Origin: JAZQHR01 sp045540695 | Lineage (GTDB): Bacteria > Bacillota > Clostridia > UMGS1810 | Assembly (NCBI GenBank): GCA_045540695.1 | Contig: JAZQHR010000103.1 | Location: 1 to 64,000, forward strand | Length of the DNA stretch: 64,000 bases | Reading direction: 5' to 3' | In this document: positions 23,083 to 31,579 of the stretch, piece by piece | How the letters are laid out: each line of letters begins with the position of its first letter | How positions within the stretch are numbered: position 1 is the stretch's first letter | Notes under the pieces: model-generated | Seen by the model: the letters and a program-made list of their open reading frames with translations, nothing else | Databases searched by the model: none | What the model was told of the DNA's origin: nothing | Made by a program: the position numbers and the translations under genes

Positions 23083-24393
23083 ATGAAATTACCAAAAATG
23101 AAATTTACTGCAGCTGGTGATATGCTTATTCAAAGGCTTATATCAACAAAATACGAAGGATTTGATGCAGTAAGAGATTATATATCAAAAGGTGATGCAA
23201 GATTTTTCAATTTTGAATCTATAATTTACCGTGAGGGTATATGGGGAAATTATTTTAATGGAGGTTCATTCCATAATTCTGACCCAAAAACACTGGACAT
23301 TGCAAAAGAATATGGCTTTAATATGATGACATTTGCGAACAACCACACATTTGACTGGGGATATGGCGGACTTATATCTACACTTGATGCACTAAAGGAA
23401 ACAGATTTTGTTCACGCAGGTGTAGGAATGAATCTTGATGAGGCTGCTTCTCCTGCATATCTTGAAACGCCTACTGGTAGAGTTGCACTGATTTCTATGG
23501 CATCGTCTATAGCTGACCCATCAGCCATGGCGGGTAAGCAGTCAAGACGTATACCTGGACGACCTGGTGTAAATGCACTTAGAACCAATGAATATATAGA
23601 AGTAACTAAAGAGCAGTTTGATGCCCTTAAAGCTATAGCGGAAACAAGCGGTATAAACGCTGAACACGCAATTCTTCAGGCGGAAGGTTATGCAGCTCTG
23701 AACGAAGATACAGATGTAGTCGAACTAAGCAATAAAATTAAATTTCGTTTGGGCGACAAGGCAAAACATCACGTTAGCTTAAACGAAAAGGATATGACAA
23801 GGCTTGAAAAGGCTATTTACGAAGCAAAATCGCAGGCGGACTACATACTTATAAGTATTCACGGACACGAGGTTTCGGGTAATGCAAAAGAAATTCCTGC
23901 AGATTTCTTAAAAGAATTTGCACATCGCTGTATTGATATGGGTGCACACGCGGTATTAGGACATGGTCCGCATCTGTTGAGACCACTTGAGATTTATAAA
24001 AATTGCCCAATATTCTATTCGCTCGGTGATTTTATGCTACATAACGAGAGTGTTACATTTGCTCCAGAGGATATGTATGAAAAGTATGGTCTAACTTCTG
24101 ATGATCCGATATGTGATATCTATCGCAAACGTTCACGTAATTATACAGTTGGACTTCTTACTGACAGAAGAATGATGGAGGCGGTAATTCCATACTTTGA
24201 AATGGAAGACGGAAAGCTTACTCATTTGGAGCTTATGCCGATTGAGCTTGGTTTTGGTGAGCCACGTTATCGTCTTGGAAATCCAAGATTTTGCACAGAC
24301 AGAGGCATTATTGAGCGTCTTGCCGACATGTCTGCTCCTTACGGAACTAAAATCAGCATAAATGACGAAGGCATAGGCATTGTTGAGTTATAA
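23083..24393 (+). CDS. CapA-family metallophosphoesterase-like protein
   Basis: 436 residues. Motifs of the PGA_cap/CapA calcineurin-like family are in order: AAGDMLI, FFNFESII, TFANNHTFDWG, SIHGHEV, GHGPHLLRP and FYSLGDFML. CapA proteins act in poly-gamma-glutamate capsule assembly, but many stand-alone copies have unknown substrates. There is no signal peptide or membrane segment, so this one is probably cytoplasmic. It lies 22 bases after the serine dehydratase and 27 before the M20 hydrolase, so the three may form an operon for amino-acid or peptide catabolism. The ribosome site before ATG 23083 is AAGGAA. Confidence 0.85.
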   Translation: MKLPKMKFTAAGDMLIQRLISTKYEGFDAVRDYISKGDARFFNFESIIYREGIWGNYFNGGSFHNSDPKTLDIAKEYGFNMMTFANNHTFDWGYGGLISTLDALKETDFVHAGVGMNLDEAASPAYLETPTGRVALISMASSIADPSAMAGKQSRRIPGRPGVNALRTNEYIEVTKEQFDALKAIAETSGINAEHAILQAEGYAALNEDTDVVELSNKIKFRLGDKAKHHVSLNEKDMTRLEKAIYEAKSQADYILISIHGHEVSGNAKEIPADFLKEFAHRCIDMGAHAVLGHGPHLLRPLEIYKNCPIFYSLGDFMLHNESVTFAPEDMYEKYGLTSDDPICDIYRKRSRNYTVGLLTDRRMMEAVIPYFEMEDGKLTHLELMPIELGFGEPRYRLGNPRFCTDRGIIERLADMSAPYGTKISINDEGIGIVEL

Positions 24394-24420
24394 AATTATA
24401 TTATTGGGAGATATGAAATT

Positions 24421-25605
24421 ATGAAATCTATTTCAGAAAAATGCAAACAAATAGAAGATAAGCTTATATCACTTCGAAGAGAGCTTCACAAATATCCTGA
24501 AATAGGCGGAGATTTGCCGAAAACAAAAGAAATTGTATGCCGTGAGCTTGACAGAATGGGTATTTCGTACAAGGAAAACACAACTGATGATGGTGTAATA
24601 GCAAATATAAAAGGTGCAAAAATTGGCAAAACAATAGCATTTCGTGCTGATATGGACGGACTTCACATAAATGAAGCGACAAACCTACCATTTAAGTCGG
24701 AAATCGAAGGACAGATGCATGGCTGCGGACACGATGCACACACTGCTATACTTCTTGCGACTGCTGAAATATTAAATAACTGTAAAGATGAAATAAATGG
24801 CACAGTGAGATTACTATTCCAGACAGGTGAAGAAACAGGAACAGGAGCAAAAAATATGCTATCTGAAGGTGCAATTGACGGTGTAGATGCTATTTGTGCT
24901 ATTCATGTTGGTAACCTTGCAGGTGACAGTCTTCCAGCAGGCTCGGTGGTTGTTCTTCCGGGTCCGGTAAGTGCAGGAAAGGACAAGTTCACCATAACTG
25001 TGCACGGCAAAGGAACACACACTGCATTTCCTGAAAAGGGGATTGACCCTATACTTATAGCTGCAAGAATTGTAAATGCGTGCGAAGAAATGTCGGCAAG
25101 AGAGCTTCCTGTGGGAACTGCGGCTGTTTTAAGCTTTGGAAGCTTTAATGCAGGGATTGACCACAACACTATTCCTGACACTGCTGTTCTTAAGGGAAGT
25201 ATACGTGTTCAGGACGTAAACACAAGAAACTTCATGGGCGAAAGACTTAAATCAATAGCTGAAAACATTGCAAAAGCGTTTAGAGCTGAATGCACAGTTG
25301 ATATAAAAAGAGGCTCATCTACGGTAATGAATGATAAAAGCTTAAGTGAACTTGTAGCAAAATCCGTTACCGATGCACTTGGTGACGAAATGGTATACAC
25401 ATCTATTCCATCGCCACTTATGGGTTCCGACGACTTTGCAAATTATGCCGAGAAAATTCCGGGAGTATATTTCTTCCTTTGCACAAACAATAAGGATAAA
25501 GGCATTATTCAGGCGAATCATAACCCTGAATTTGACGTCGATGAAGATGTATTATGGAAGGGCGTAGCTGCATACTGTGCTACTGCAATTGAATTTTTAA
25601 AATAA
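24421..25605 (+). CDS. M20-family metal-dependent amidohydrolase (aminoacylase-like)
   Basis: 394 residues. It starts with the LRRELHKYPEIGG segment, then FRADMDGL, MHGCGHDAHTA, the catalytic TGEETGTGAKNM, and MGSDDFANY near the end; an inserted dimerisation domain occupies about 185-300. This is the M20D group (hippurate hydrolase, N-acyl amino acid hydrolases, indole-acetamide-type enzymes) that removes acyl groups from amino acids with two metal ions. GGGAGA precedes ATG 24421. It is the last gene before a strong terminator. The exact substrate is unknown. Confidence 0.88.
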   Translation: MKSISEKCKQIEDKLISLRRELHKYPEIGGDLPKTKEIVCRELDRMGISYKENTTDDGVIANIKGAKIGKTIAFRADMDGLHINEATNLPFKSEIEGQMHGCGHDAHTAILLATAEILNNCKDEINGTVRLLFQTGEETGTGAKNMLSEGAIDGVDAICAIHVGNLAGDSLPAGSVVVLPGPVSAGKDKFTITVHGKGTHTAFPEKGIDPILIAARIVNACEEMSARELPVGTAAVLSFGSFNAGIDHNTIPDTAVLKGSIRVQDVNTRNFMGERLKSIAENIAKAFRAECTVDIKRGSSTVMNDKSLSELVAKSVTDALGDEMVYTSIPSPLMGSDDFANYAEKIPGVYFFLCTNNKDKGIIQANHNPEFDVDEDVLWKGVAAYCATAIEFLK

Positions 25606-25617
25606 TTTATTTTTATA

Positions 25618-25640
25618 AGCCTGCTTTTGCAGGCTTTTTT
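25618..25640 (+). terminator. Rho-independent terminator
   Basis: AGCCTGC (25618-25624) pairs with GCAGGCT (25629-25635) around TTTT, followed by six T. It closes the serine dehydratase-capA-M20 unit. Confidence 0.9.
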
Positions 25641-25723
25641 GTTTGTTGTGTAAAGTGTTATTTACGTAATACACAGAAAAAATAATAATAGAATTGATAT
25701 CAACAGTAATTAAATGAAATTTC

Positions 25724-25738
25724 GCAACCAAAGGTTGC
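25724..25738. repeat. Small hairpin in the spacer before the XRE-mutase gene
   Basis: GCAACC-AAA-GGTTGC is a perfect hairpin within a 230-base gap (25606-25836) that holds the terminator on its left and the promoter on its right. TTGATATCAA (25694-25703) is a 10-base palindrome nearby. The gap is otherwise AT-rich, without a gene. Confidence 0.4.
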
Positions 25739-25746
25739 TACAAAAA

Positions 25747-25790
25747 TCAAACTAAAGTTGATTGATATAAAACGAGTAATTTGCTAATAT
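25747..25790 (+). promoter_or_regulatory. Promoter and operator-like site of the XRE-phosphomutase gene
   Basis: TTGATA (25762-25767) and TAATAT (25785-25790) with a 17-base spacer and a TG extension (TGC) before the -10 box. Touching the -35 box is TCAAACTAAAGTTGA (25747-25761), which shares 11 of 15 bases with the palindrome upstream of the other XRE fusion gene. Binding by either XRE domain is inference. Confidence 0.5.
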
Positions 25791-25836
25791 TATAATAAAA
25801 GAATTTATATAAAAGCTATGAAAGGCGGATAAAACG

Positions 25837-27456
25837 ATGACAATAGGTGAAAAAATCTCACAGCTTAGATTGTCTAAAAATATTTCTCAGGAACAACTCG
25901 CAGAGAAAATTTCTGTTTCAAGACAGTCGGTATCAAAGTGGGAGATGGACCAGGCACTACCACAAATAGATAAGGTGCTTCAATTATGCGAATTATTTAA
26001 TATATCAACTGATGATCTATTACAAGATAAAATTGCATTAAAGCAAAATACAAATAAGGATTTTTGCCATAACAAATATTTTGGTACTGATGGCTTCAGG
26101 GGTGAAGCAAATGTTAACCTGACATCTTTTCAGGCGTATAGGGTAGGTAGATTTTTAGGCTGGTATTACTCTTCTGAACTTTCAGGTTGCACTAAAGCAG
26201 GGTATAGACCAAGAATTGTAATAGGAAAGGATACCCGACGTTCAAGCTATATGCTGGAATATTCTATTGTTGCAGGCATTACTGCATCAGGTGCAGATGC
26301 ATATATGCTTCACGTTACTACAACGCCAAGTGTGTCGTATGTTACACGCCAGGATGAGTTTGATTGTGGTATTATGATTACTGCATCACACAATCCATAT
26401 TACGATAATGGCATAAAAATTATAAACAAATATGGCGAAAAGCTTGATGACAAAACGACCGCACTTATCGAAAGTTATATCGATGGAGATTTAAATATAC
26501 TTGGTGTTTTGGAAGATGATTTACCTCTTGCGTGTCGGGAAAAAATAGGTTGTATTGTCGATTATGTTTCGGGTAGAAACAGATATGTCGGATACCTTAT
26601 TTCACTTGCATCAAATTCATATAAAAACCTAAAAATAGGTCTTGACTGTGCAAATGGTGCATCGTGGATGATTGCAAAATCAGTGTTTGGTGCACTTGGT
26701 GCTCAAACCTTTGTTATTGGTGCTGAACCGGACGGATTAAACGTAAATAGCGGATGCGGTTCAACACACATTGAAAATTTATGTAAGCTTGTAAAAGAAA
26801 AACATCTAGACTTAGGTTTTGCATTTGACGGGGATACTGACAGATGTATTGCCGTCGACGGAAATGGTAACGTTGTAGATGGCGATGCTATGATGTATAT
26901 ACTTGCTAAACGTCTAAAATCGCGTGGTATGCTTAATAATGACACAGTTGTTGCTACTATAATGTCAAATAGCGGACTTATTTCAAGTCTTGAAAAAATA
27001 GGTATAAAATGTGAGCAGACAACAGTTGGTGACAGATTTGTGTATGAATGTATGCAAAACAATGATTACAGTCTTGGCGGTGAGCAATCAGGACATATCA
27101 TATTAAAGAAATATGCTACCACTGGCGATGGATTATTAACAGCTATAATGATTACCGAGGAAGTTTGTGATAGTAAAATGTCACTTTCTGAACTTGCAAG
27201 TCCGGTAAAACTATATCCTCAATACACCATAAATGTTCGTGTAAAGGATAAATCAGCAGTTTTAGCTGATGGAGAAGTAATATCTTCATTAGAAAGTGTA
27301 AAAAATCTTATTGGTGATAACGGAAGAGCACTTCTTAGACAGAGTGGAACAGAGCCTGTAATAAGAATTATGATAGAATGCGAAAATGAGAGTAAGTGCG
27401 TAGAATACGCAAATGTTATTGCAGATAAGATAAGCGAAAGGGGACATAACGCTTGA
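25837..27456 (+). CDS. GlmM-type phosphosugar mutase with N-terminal XRE helix-turn-helix domain
   Basis: 539 residues. Residues about 3-60 are an XRE domain (SQLRLSKNISQEQLAEKISV, SVSKWEMD). From about 75 a phosphoglucosamine/phosphohexose mutase follows: KYFGTDGFRGEAN, the phosphoserine loop TASHNPYYDNG, the metal loop FDGDTDRC, GGEQSGHII...TTGDG and RQSGTEPVIR. GlmM alone is about 450 residues and converts glucosamine-6-P to glucosamine-1-P for cell-wall precursors. The GGEQSGHI and TTGDG loops favour GlmM over general mutases. AAAGGCGG precedes ATG 25837. The stop overlaps the TTG of the GlmU-like gene. Why a DNA-binding domain is fused is unknown. Confidence 0.9.
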   Translation: MTIGEKISQLRLSKNISQEQLAEKISVSRQSVSKWEMDQALPQIDKVLQLCELFNISTDDLLQDKIALKQNTNKDFCHNKYFGTDGFRGEANVNLTSFQAYRVGRFLGWYYSSELSGCTKAGYRPRIVIGKDTRRSSYMLEYSIVAGITASGADAYMLHVTTTPSVSYVTRQDEFDCGIMITASHNPYYDNGIKIINKYGEKLDDKTTALIESYIDGDLNILGVLEDDLPLACREKIGCIVDYVSGRNRYVGYLISLASNSYKNLKIGLDCANGASWMIAKSVFGALGAQTFVIGAEPDGLNVNSGCGSTHIENLCKLVKEKHLDLGFAFDGDTDRCIAVDGNGNVVDGDAMMYILAKRLKSRGMLNNDTVVATIMSNSGLISSLEKIGIKCEQTTVGDRFVYECMQNNDYSLGGEQSGHIILKKYATTGDGLLTAIMITEEVCDSKMSLSELASPVKLYPQYTINVRVKDKSAVLADGEVISSLESVKNLIGDNGRALLRQSGTEPVIRIMIECENESKCVEYANVIADKISERGHNA

Positions 27457-28115
27457 ATAAAATTGTTAAGACGAGAGAGCTTTTTGACTGCAAAACTTTG
27501 TATTTAAAAGAGCTTTTCGAAAGCTCTGAATACCCATGGGAGATGCTTCCTAAAATAAAGGCGTATATTTTAAATTTGATCGAACAAGGTTTAAGCGGTT
27601 ATACTAAATATGCAGAAGGTGTTTATGTAGGTGAAAATGTCAAGATATATCCTAATGTAACTATCGAAGCACCAGCAATAATAGGCGAAGGTACAGAAAT
27701 TCGACCAGGAGCATTTATAAGAGGAAATGTTATTACTGGAAAAAACTGTGTAATAGGTAATTCTACGGAATTAAAAAATTGCATACTTCTCGATAATGTT
27801 CAGGTTCCGCATTATAACTATGTTGGTGATTCAGTCCTTGGAAACTATGCCCACATGGGTGCAGGTTCTATATGTTCTAATCTTAAGTCTGATGGTAAAC
27901 CGGTAGTAATACATGCTGATGTAGATATTGAAACTGGACTTCGAAAAATTGGCGGAATATTAGGTGATTACGCGGATGTTGGTTGCGGTTGTGTCCTAAA
28001 TCCGGGTACTGTAATTGGAAAAAACACTTCTGTATACCCATTGACACCGCTTAGAGGAGTGTATCCTTCAGAGTGTATAGTCAAATCCACTCATAATATA
28101 GTAAAAAGAATATAA
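27453..28115 (+). CDS. Left-handed beta-helix protein, GlmU C-terminal-like
   Basis: 220 residues from TTG 27453, overlapping the mutase stop by 4 bases. After a helical start (about 1-50), hexapeptide repeats build a left-handed beta-helix: VGENVKIYPNVTIEAPAIIG, GTEIRPGAFIRG, GDSVLGNYAHMGAGSICSNL, GDYADVGCGCVLNPG. This resembles the acetyltransferase half of GlmU and related sugar-nucleotide proteins, but the N-terminal pyrophosphorylase domain is absent. With the GlmM-type partner it may acetylate glucosamine-1-P or another amino sugar. Nucleotidyl transfer would need another enzyme. Family assignment is good, substrate uncertain. Confidence 0.8.
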   Translation: MNKIVKTRELFDCKTLYLKELFESSEYPWEMLPKIKAYILNLIEQGLSGYTKYAEGVYVGENVKIYPNVTIEAPAIIGEGTEIRPGAFIRGNVITGKNCVIGNSTELKNCILLDNVQVPHYNYVGDSVLGNYAHMGAGSICSNLKSDGKPVVIHADVDIETGLRKIGGILGDYADVGCGCVLNPGTVIGKNTSVYPLTPLRGVYPSECIVKSTHNIVKRI

Positions 28116-28122
28116 ATGTAAA

Positions 28123-28153
28123 AAATTCTGCATTTGTGTTGCAGAATTTTTTT
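28123..28153 (+). terminator. Rho-independent terminator
   Basis: AAATTCTGCA (28123-28132) pairs with TGCAGAATTT (28140-28149), followed by more T. It ends the mutase/beta-helix operon. Confidence 0.88.
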
Positions 28154-28219
28154 GTTTTTTTATTGTATTTTGATTTTAAAAGTGATAAAATGTTTAAAAG
28201 TATACTAGGGGGACTATAT

Positions 28220-29368
28220 ATGATTATTAAAAATGGTTTGATTCACGATGCTGTTAATGAAGAAGCATACATATCTGATATAAAAATTGTTGATGGTAAA
28301 ATTGCAGAGATTGCTAAAAATATAAATGATGCCGACAACGAAGTGATTGATGCTACAGGACTGAATGTTTTTCCTGGAATGGTAGAAGGTCATTGTCATA
28401 CTGGAATGAGCTCGTATGGTACTTCTGAAGATAAAGAACATAATGAAAAAAACGATGCTTTAAATCCACACTTAAGAGCTATTGATGGATTTAATCCATT
28501 TAGTCCGCTTGTTGGAAGAGCACTTAATGCCGGTATAACAACAATTTGTACAGGTCCGGGTAGTGCAGCAGTTGTCGGCGGAACTTTTATCGCTGTAAAA
28601 ACTTACGGCACTTGCGTTGATGATATGCTTGTTAAAAACGATGTGGCTATGAAATGCGCTCTTGGTGAAAATCCAAAAAGAATTATTAATTCAATCAATT
28701 CACGTATGACATCAGCTGCAAAGCTTCGTGAGATTTTATTTCAGACAAAAGAATATCTTGCTAAAAAAGAACTTGCAAGTGATGACATTTCCAAATTGCC
28801 AAAGTTTGATATGAAGCTTGAAGCAATGATACCTGTTATAAAGAAAAATATACCTTTAAAAATTCATGCACACAGAGCTGATGATATATGTACAGCTATC
28901 AGAATTGCAAAGGAATTTGATGTTAAATGTACCATTGAACATTGTACGGAAGGTCACCTTATAGTTAATGAACTTGTTAAAGCTAACGTACCTGTAATAT
29001 GCGGTCCGGTTATGTGTGGTGGAGCTAAGTTCGAACTTGCAAATAAGACTTTTAAAACAGCCGCTGTACTTGCTGACGCCGGCTTGAATGTAAGTATAAC
29101 TACCGATGCGGGCGTTACACAGCTTGAATATTTGCCACTATGTGCCGCTTATGCCATCAAAGATGGTGGCATGAATCCATTTAAAGCACTTCAGGCAATT
29201 ACAATCAATCCTGCGCGTCACATAGGCATAGAAGACAGGGTTGGTTCTATTGAAGTTGGCAAAGATGCCGATATTCTTATTACAGATGGTGATATACTTG
29301 TAAATACCACAAAGGTGCTTAAAGTAATTGTTGACGGAAAAATAGTTGTTAAAAAATTAATTTGTTAA
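28220..29368 (+). CDS. Amidohydrolase family metal-dependent hydrolase
   Basis: 382 residues from ATG 28220, with AGGGGGA at 28207-28213; an in-frame start at 28136 lies in the terminator and is rejected. Metal ligands of the amidohydrolase TIM barrel are visible: VEGHCHTG, KIHAHRADD, TIEHCTEGH and ITTDAGV. The N-terminal and C-terminal beta-sandwich parts (ATGLNVFPGMVEG, VGKDADILITDGD) are complete. The closest described groups are imidazolonepropionase-like and related cyclic amidohydrolases; the substrate is not known. It stands alone between two terminators. Confidence 0.85.
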   Translation: MIIKNGLIHDAVNEEAYISDIKIVDGKIAEIAKNINDADNEVIDATGLNVFPGMVEGHCHTGMSSYGTSEDKEHNEKNDALNPHLRAIDGFNPFSPLVGRALNAGITTICTGPGSAAVVGGTFIAVKTYGTCVDDMLVKNDVAMKCALGENPKRIINSINSRMTSAAKLREILFQTKEYLAKKELASDDISKLPKFDMKLEAMIPVIKKNIPLKIHAHRADDICTAIRIAKEFDVKCTIEHCTEGHLIVNELVKANVPVICGPVMCGGAKFELANKTFKTAAVLADAGLNVSITTDAGVTQLEYLPLCAAYAIKDGGMNPFKALQAITINPARHIGIEDRVGSIEVGKDADILITDGDILVNTTKVLKVIVDGKIVVKKLIC

Positions 29369-29375
29369 TTTTCAT

Positions 29376-29405
29376 AAAAAAGTTATCTTTCGGGATGACT
29401 TTTTT
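29376..29405 (+). terminator. Rho-independent terminator
   Basis: AAAAAAGTTATC (29376-29387) pairs with GATGACTTTTTT (29394-29405) with one G-T pair and a loop TTTCGG. It ends the amidohydrolase gene. Confidence 0.8.
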
Positions 29406-29445
29406 ATTATTTTGGAAAAATTTTATTTTTGAAATGTATAAAATA

Positions 29446-29474
29446 TTGACTTTACAATACATTATTTGTATAAT
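29446..29474 (+). promoter_or_regulatory. Promoter of ddh
   Basis: TTGACT (29446-29451) and TATAAT (29469-29474) with a 17-base spacer, 38 bases before the ddh ATG. One of the best sigma-A matches in the window. Confidence 0.85.
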
Positions 29475-29512
29475 AAAGTTTGTAAAAACTAACTTGTGAA
29501 AAGAGGATATAT

Positions 29513-30496
29513 ATGAATATAAAAATTGGAATAGTTGGATACGGAAATCTTGGAAAAGGCGTTGAAAGTGCTATACTTCAAAATAAAGATATGTCACTTT
29601 ACGGCGTATTTACCAGAAGAAATCCGTCTGACCTTAAGACACTTACAGGAGCAAAAGTATATTCACTTGATGATATATTAAATCACAAAGATAAAGTTGA
29701 CGTGCTTATAATTTGCGGAGGTAGTGCTACTGATTTACCAGTGCAGACGCCTGAGCTTGCAAAGAATTTTAATGTAATCGATAGTTTTGATACACATGCA
29801 AAAATTCCAGAGCATTTTGAAAATGTTGATGCTGAGGCTAAAAAATCGGGTAAAACTGCTATGATTTCAGTAGGATGGGACCCTGGTATGTTTTCGCTTA
29901 ACAGGCTATATGGCGAAGTAGTCCTTCCTGACGGAAAAGATTACACATTTTGGGGTAAAGGGGTAAGTCAAGGACACTCGGATGCCATAAGAAGAATAGA
30001 TGGTGTTGTGGACGCAAGACAATATACAATACCTGTTGATGAAGCACTTGATGCAGTTAGAAGCGGTGCAAACCCCGAACTTACTACACGTCAGAAACAC
30101 ATAAGAGAGTGTTTTGTTGTAGCAGACGATAGTGCTGATAAAGCAAAAATTGAAAACGAAATCAAAACTATGCCAAACTATTTTGCCGATTACGATACAA
30201 TTGTTCACTTTATTTCGCTTGAAGAATTAAAACGTGACCATAACGGTATTCCACATGGTGGTTTTGTTATAAGAAGTGGTAAAACGGGTTTAAATGGCGA
30301 ACATAATCATATTATAGAGTATAGCTTAAAGCTTGATTCTAACCCTGAATTTACATCATCTGTTTTAGTTGCTTATGCCCGTGCTGTATATAGGTTAAAC
30401 AAAGAAGGAATGCATGGATGCAAAACAGTATTTGATATAGCACCTGCATATTTATCACCAAATTCAGCCGAAGATTTAAGAAAAAGATTGTTATAA
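29513..30496 (+). CDS. ddh: meso-Diaminopimelate D-dehydrogenase
   Basis: 327 residues, the usual length. An N-terminal Rossmann fold opens with KIGIVGYGNLGKGVE; the family signature SVGWDPGMFSLNR and the substrate-domain segments GKGVSQGHSDAIRRIDGV and HGGFVIRSG follow. The enzyme makes meso-diaminopimelate from tetrahydrodipicolinate, ammonia and NADPH in one step, serving lysine and peptidoglycan synthesis. AAGAGG precedes ATG 29513. It is a single-gene unit between its own promoter and a terminator. Use of this short DAP route is known in several Clostridia and Bacteroidetes. Confidence 0.96.
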   Translation: MNIKIGIVGYGNLGKGVESAILQNKDMSLYGVFTRRNPSDLKTLTGAKVYSLDDILNHKDKVDVLIICGGSATDLPVQTPELAKNFNVIDSFDTHAKIPEHFENVDAEAKKSGKTAMISVGWDPGMFSLNRLYGEVVLPDGKDYTFWGKGVSQGHSDAIRRIDGVVDARQYTIPVDEALDAVRSGANPELTTRQKHIRECFVVADDSADKAKIENEIKTMPNYFADYDTIVHFISLEELKRDHNGIPHGGFVIRSGKTGLNGEHNHIIEYSLKLDSNPEFTSSVLVAYARAVYRLNKEGMHGCKTVFDIAPAYLSPNSAEDLRKRLL

Positions 30497-30501
30497 TATT
30501 T

Positions 30502-30540
30502 AATAAATATCCATTCAGTTATTGATTGGATATTTATTTT
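30502..30540 (+). terminator. Rho-independent terminator after ddh
   Basis: AATAAATATCCA (30502-30513) pairs with TGGATATTTATT (30527-30538), followed by T residues. The loop is 13 bases. Confidence 0.8.
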
Positions 30541-30572
30541 TTGAAAAAAAGTACAAAATTAAAGAAAATACT

Positions 30573-30600
30573 TTGATTTTTCCTATAAAAGTAGTATAAT
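30573..30600 (+). promoter_or_regulatory. Promoter of the hprK operon
   Basis: TTGATT (30573-30578) and TATAAT (30595-30600) with a 16-base spacer, 34 bases before hprK. GAGGAGG lies just before the ATG. Confidence 0.7.
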
Positions 30601-30634
30601 AAATATAAGTATGTCTATATAGAGGAGGTATACT

Positions 30635-31579
30635 ATGAAAAAACATAGTTTTAGTGTTAATTTAAGTGAAATTATAAAAGAATTTCACCTAAATGTATTA
30701 AACGAAATTGAAAATTATGAAAATATTAAAATAGTAAATAATGAAATTAACAGACCAAGCCTTCAGATTGCAGGTTTTTTCGATTATTTTGATAATACAA
30801 GACTGCAAATAATCGGTATGGTTGAAACAACTTATCTACAAAGGCTAACAAGCGAAAAACGTACCGAAGCACTTGAAGCACTTTTTAAAACAAATATTCC
30901 TGCAATTATAGTATCGAGAGGAATTACTCCGTCTGCAGAACTTATAGAGCTTGCTACAAAATATAATACACCTGTTCTTCAAACCAGTGAGTCTACATCG
31001 AGATTTGTCAGCGGTCTTATAGCATATCTAAATCTTATGCTTGCAGAACGAGTAACAATGCATGGCGTATTTGTCGAAGTATACGGCGAAGGAATACTCA
31101 TCCTTGGTGATAGTGGAGTAGGTAAAAGTGAAACTGCAATAGAGCTTGTAAAAAGAGGTCACAGACTTGTAGCTGATGATGCAGTTGAGATAAAAAAAGC
31201 ATCAAACAAAGCACTTGTAGGCAGTGCTCCTGCAATTATTCGACATTTTATCGAGCTAAGAGGCATCGGTATAGTAGATGTTAAGAGAATATTTGGTATG
31301 GGTGCTGTAAAAGATACCGAAAAGGTTGATATGGTTATTAACCTTGAACTATGGGAAGACCATAAACAGTATGACAGATTAGGTATTACTACTGAATACA
31401 CTGATATTCTTGGTATAAATGTACCTGCTCTTACAATCCCTGTTAAACCAGGTAGAAACCTAGCTATGATAGTTGAAGTTGCTGCTATGAATAACAGACA
31501 AAAACGTATGGGTTATAACGCTGCAGAAGCACTTAATAATAGACTAATGAGTGAGATGGAGGGTGGTGCAGAGTTGTAA
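30635..31579 (+). CDS. hprK: HPr kinase/phosphorylase
   Basis: 314 residues, normal length. The N-terminal domain is followed by the P-loop GDSGVGKSETA, the catalytic RLVADDAVEI and the signature ELRGIGIVDVKRIFGMGAV. HprK phosphorylates Ser-46 of HPr (and Crh) when glycolytic intermediates are high and reverses it when phosphate is high, driving carbon catabolite repression in low-GC Gram-positives. It begins the operon hprK-PHP-ROK-murB-whiA; the stop overlaps the next ATG (TAATG). A Crh-like, element-encoded possible substrate lies at 12846. Confidence 0.97.
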   Translation: MKKHSFSVNLSEIIKEFHLNVLNEIENYENIKIVNNEINRPSLQIAGFFDYFDNTRLQIIGMVETTYLQRLTSEKRTEALEALFKTNIPAIIVSRGITPSAELIELATKYNTPVLQTSESTSRFVSGLIAYLNLMLAERVTMHGVFVEVYGEGILILGDSGVGKSETAIELVKRGHRLVADDAVEIKKASNKALVGSAPAIIRHFIELRGIGIVDVKRIFGMGAVKDTEKVDMVINLELWEDHKQYDRLGITTEYTDILGINVPALTIPVKPGRNLAMIVEVAAMNNRQKRMGYNAAEALNNRLMSEMEGGAEL

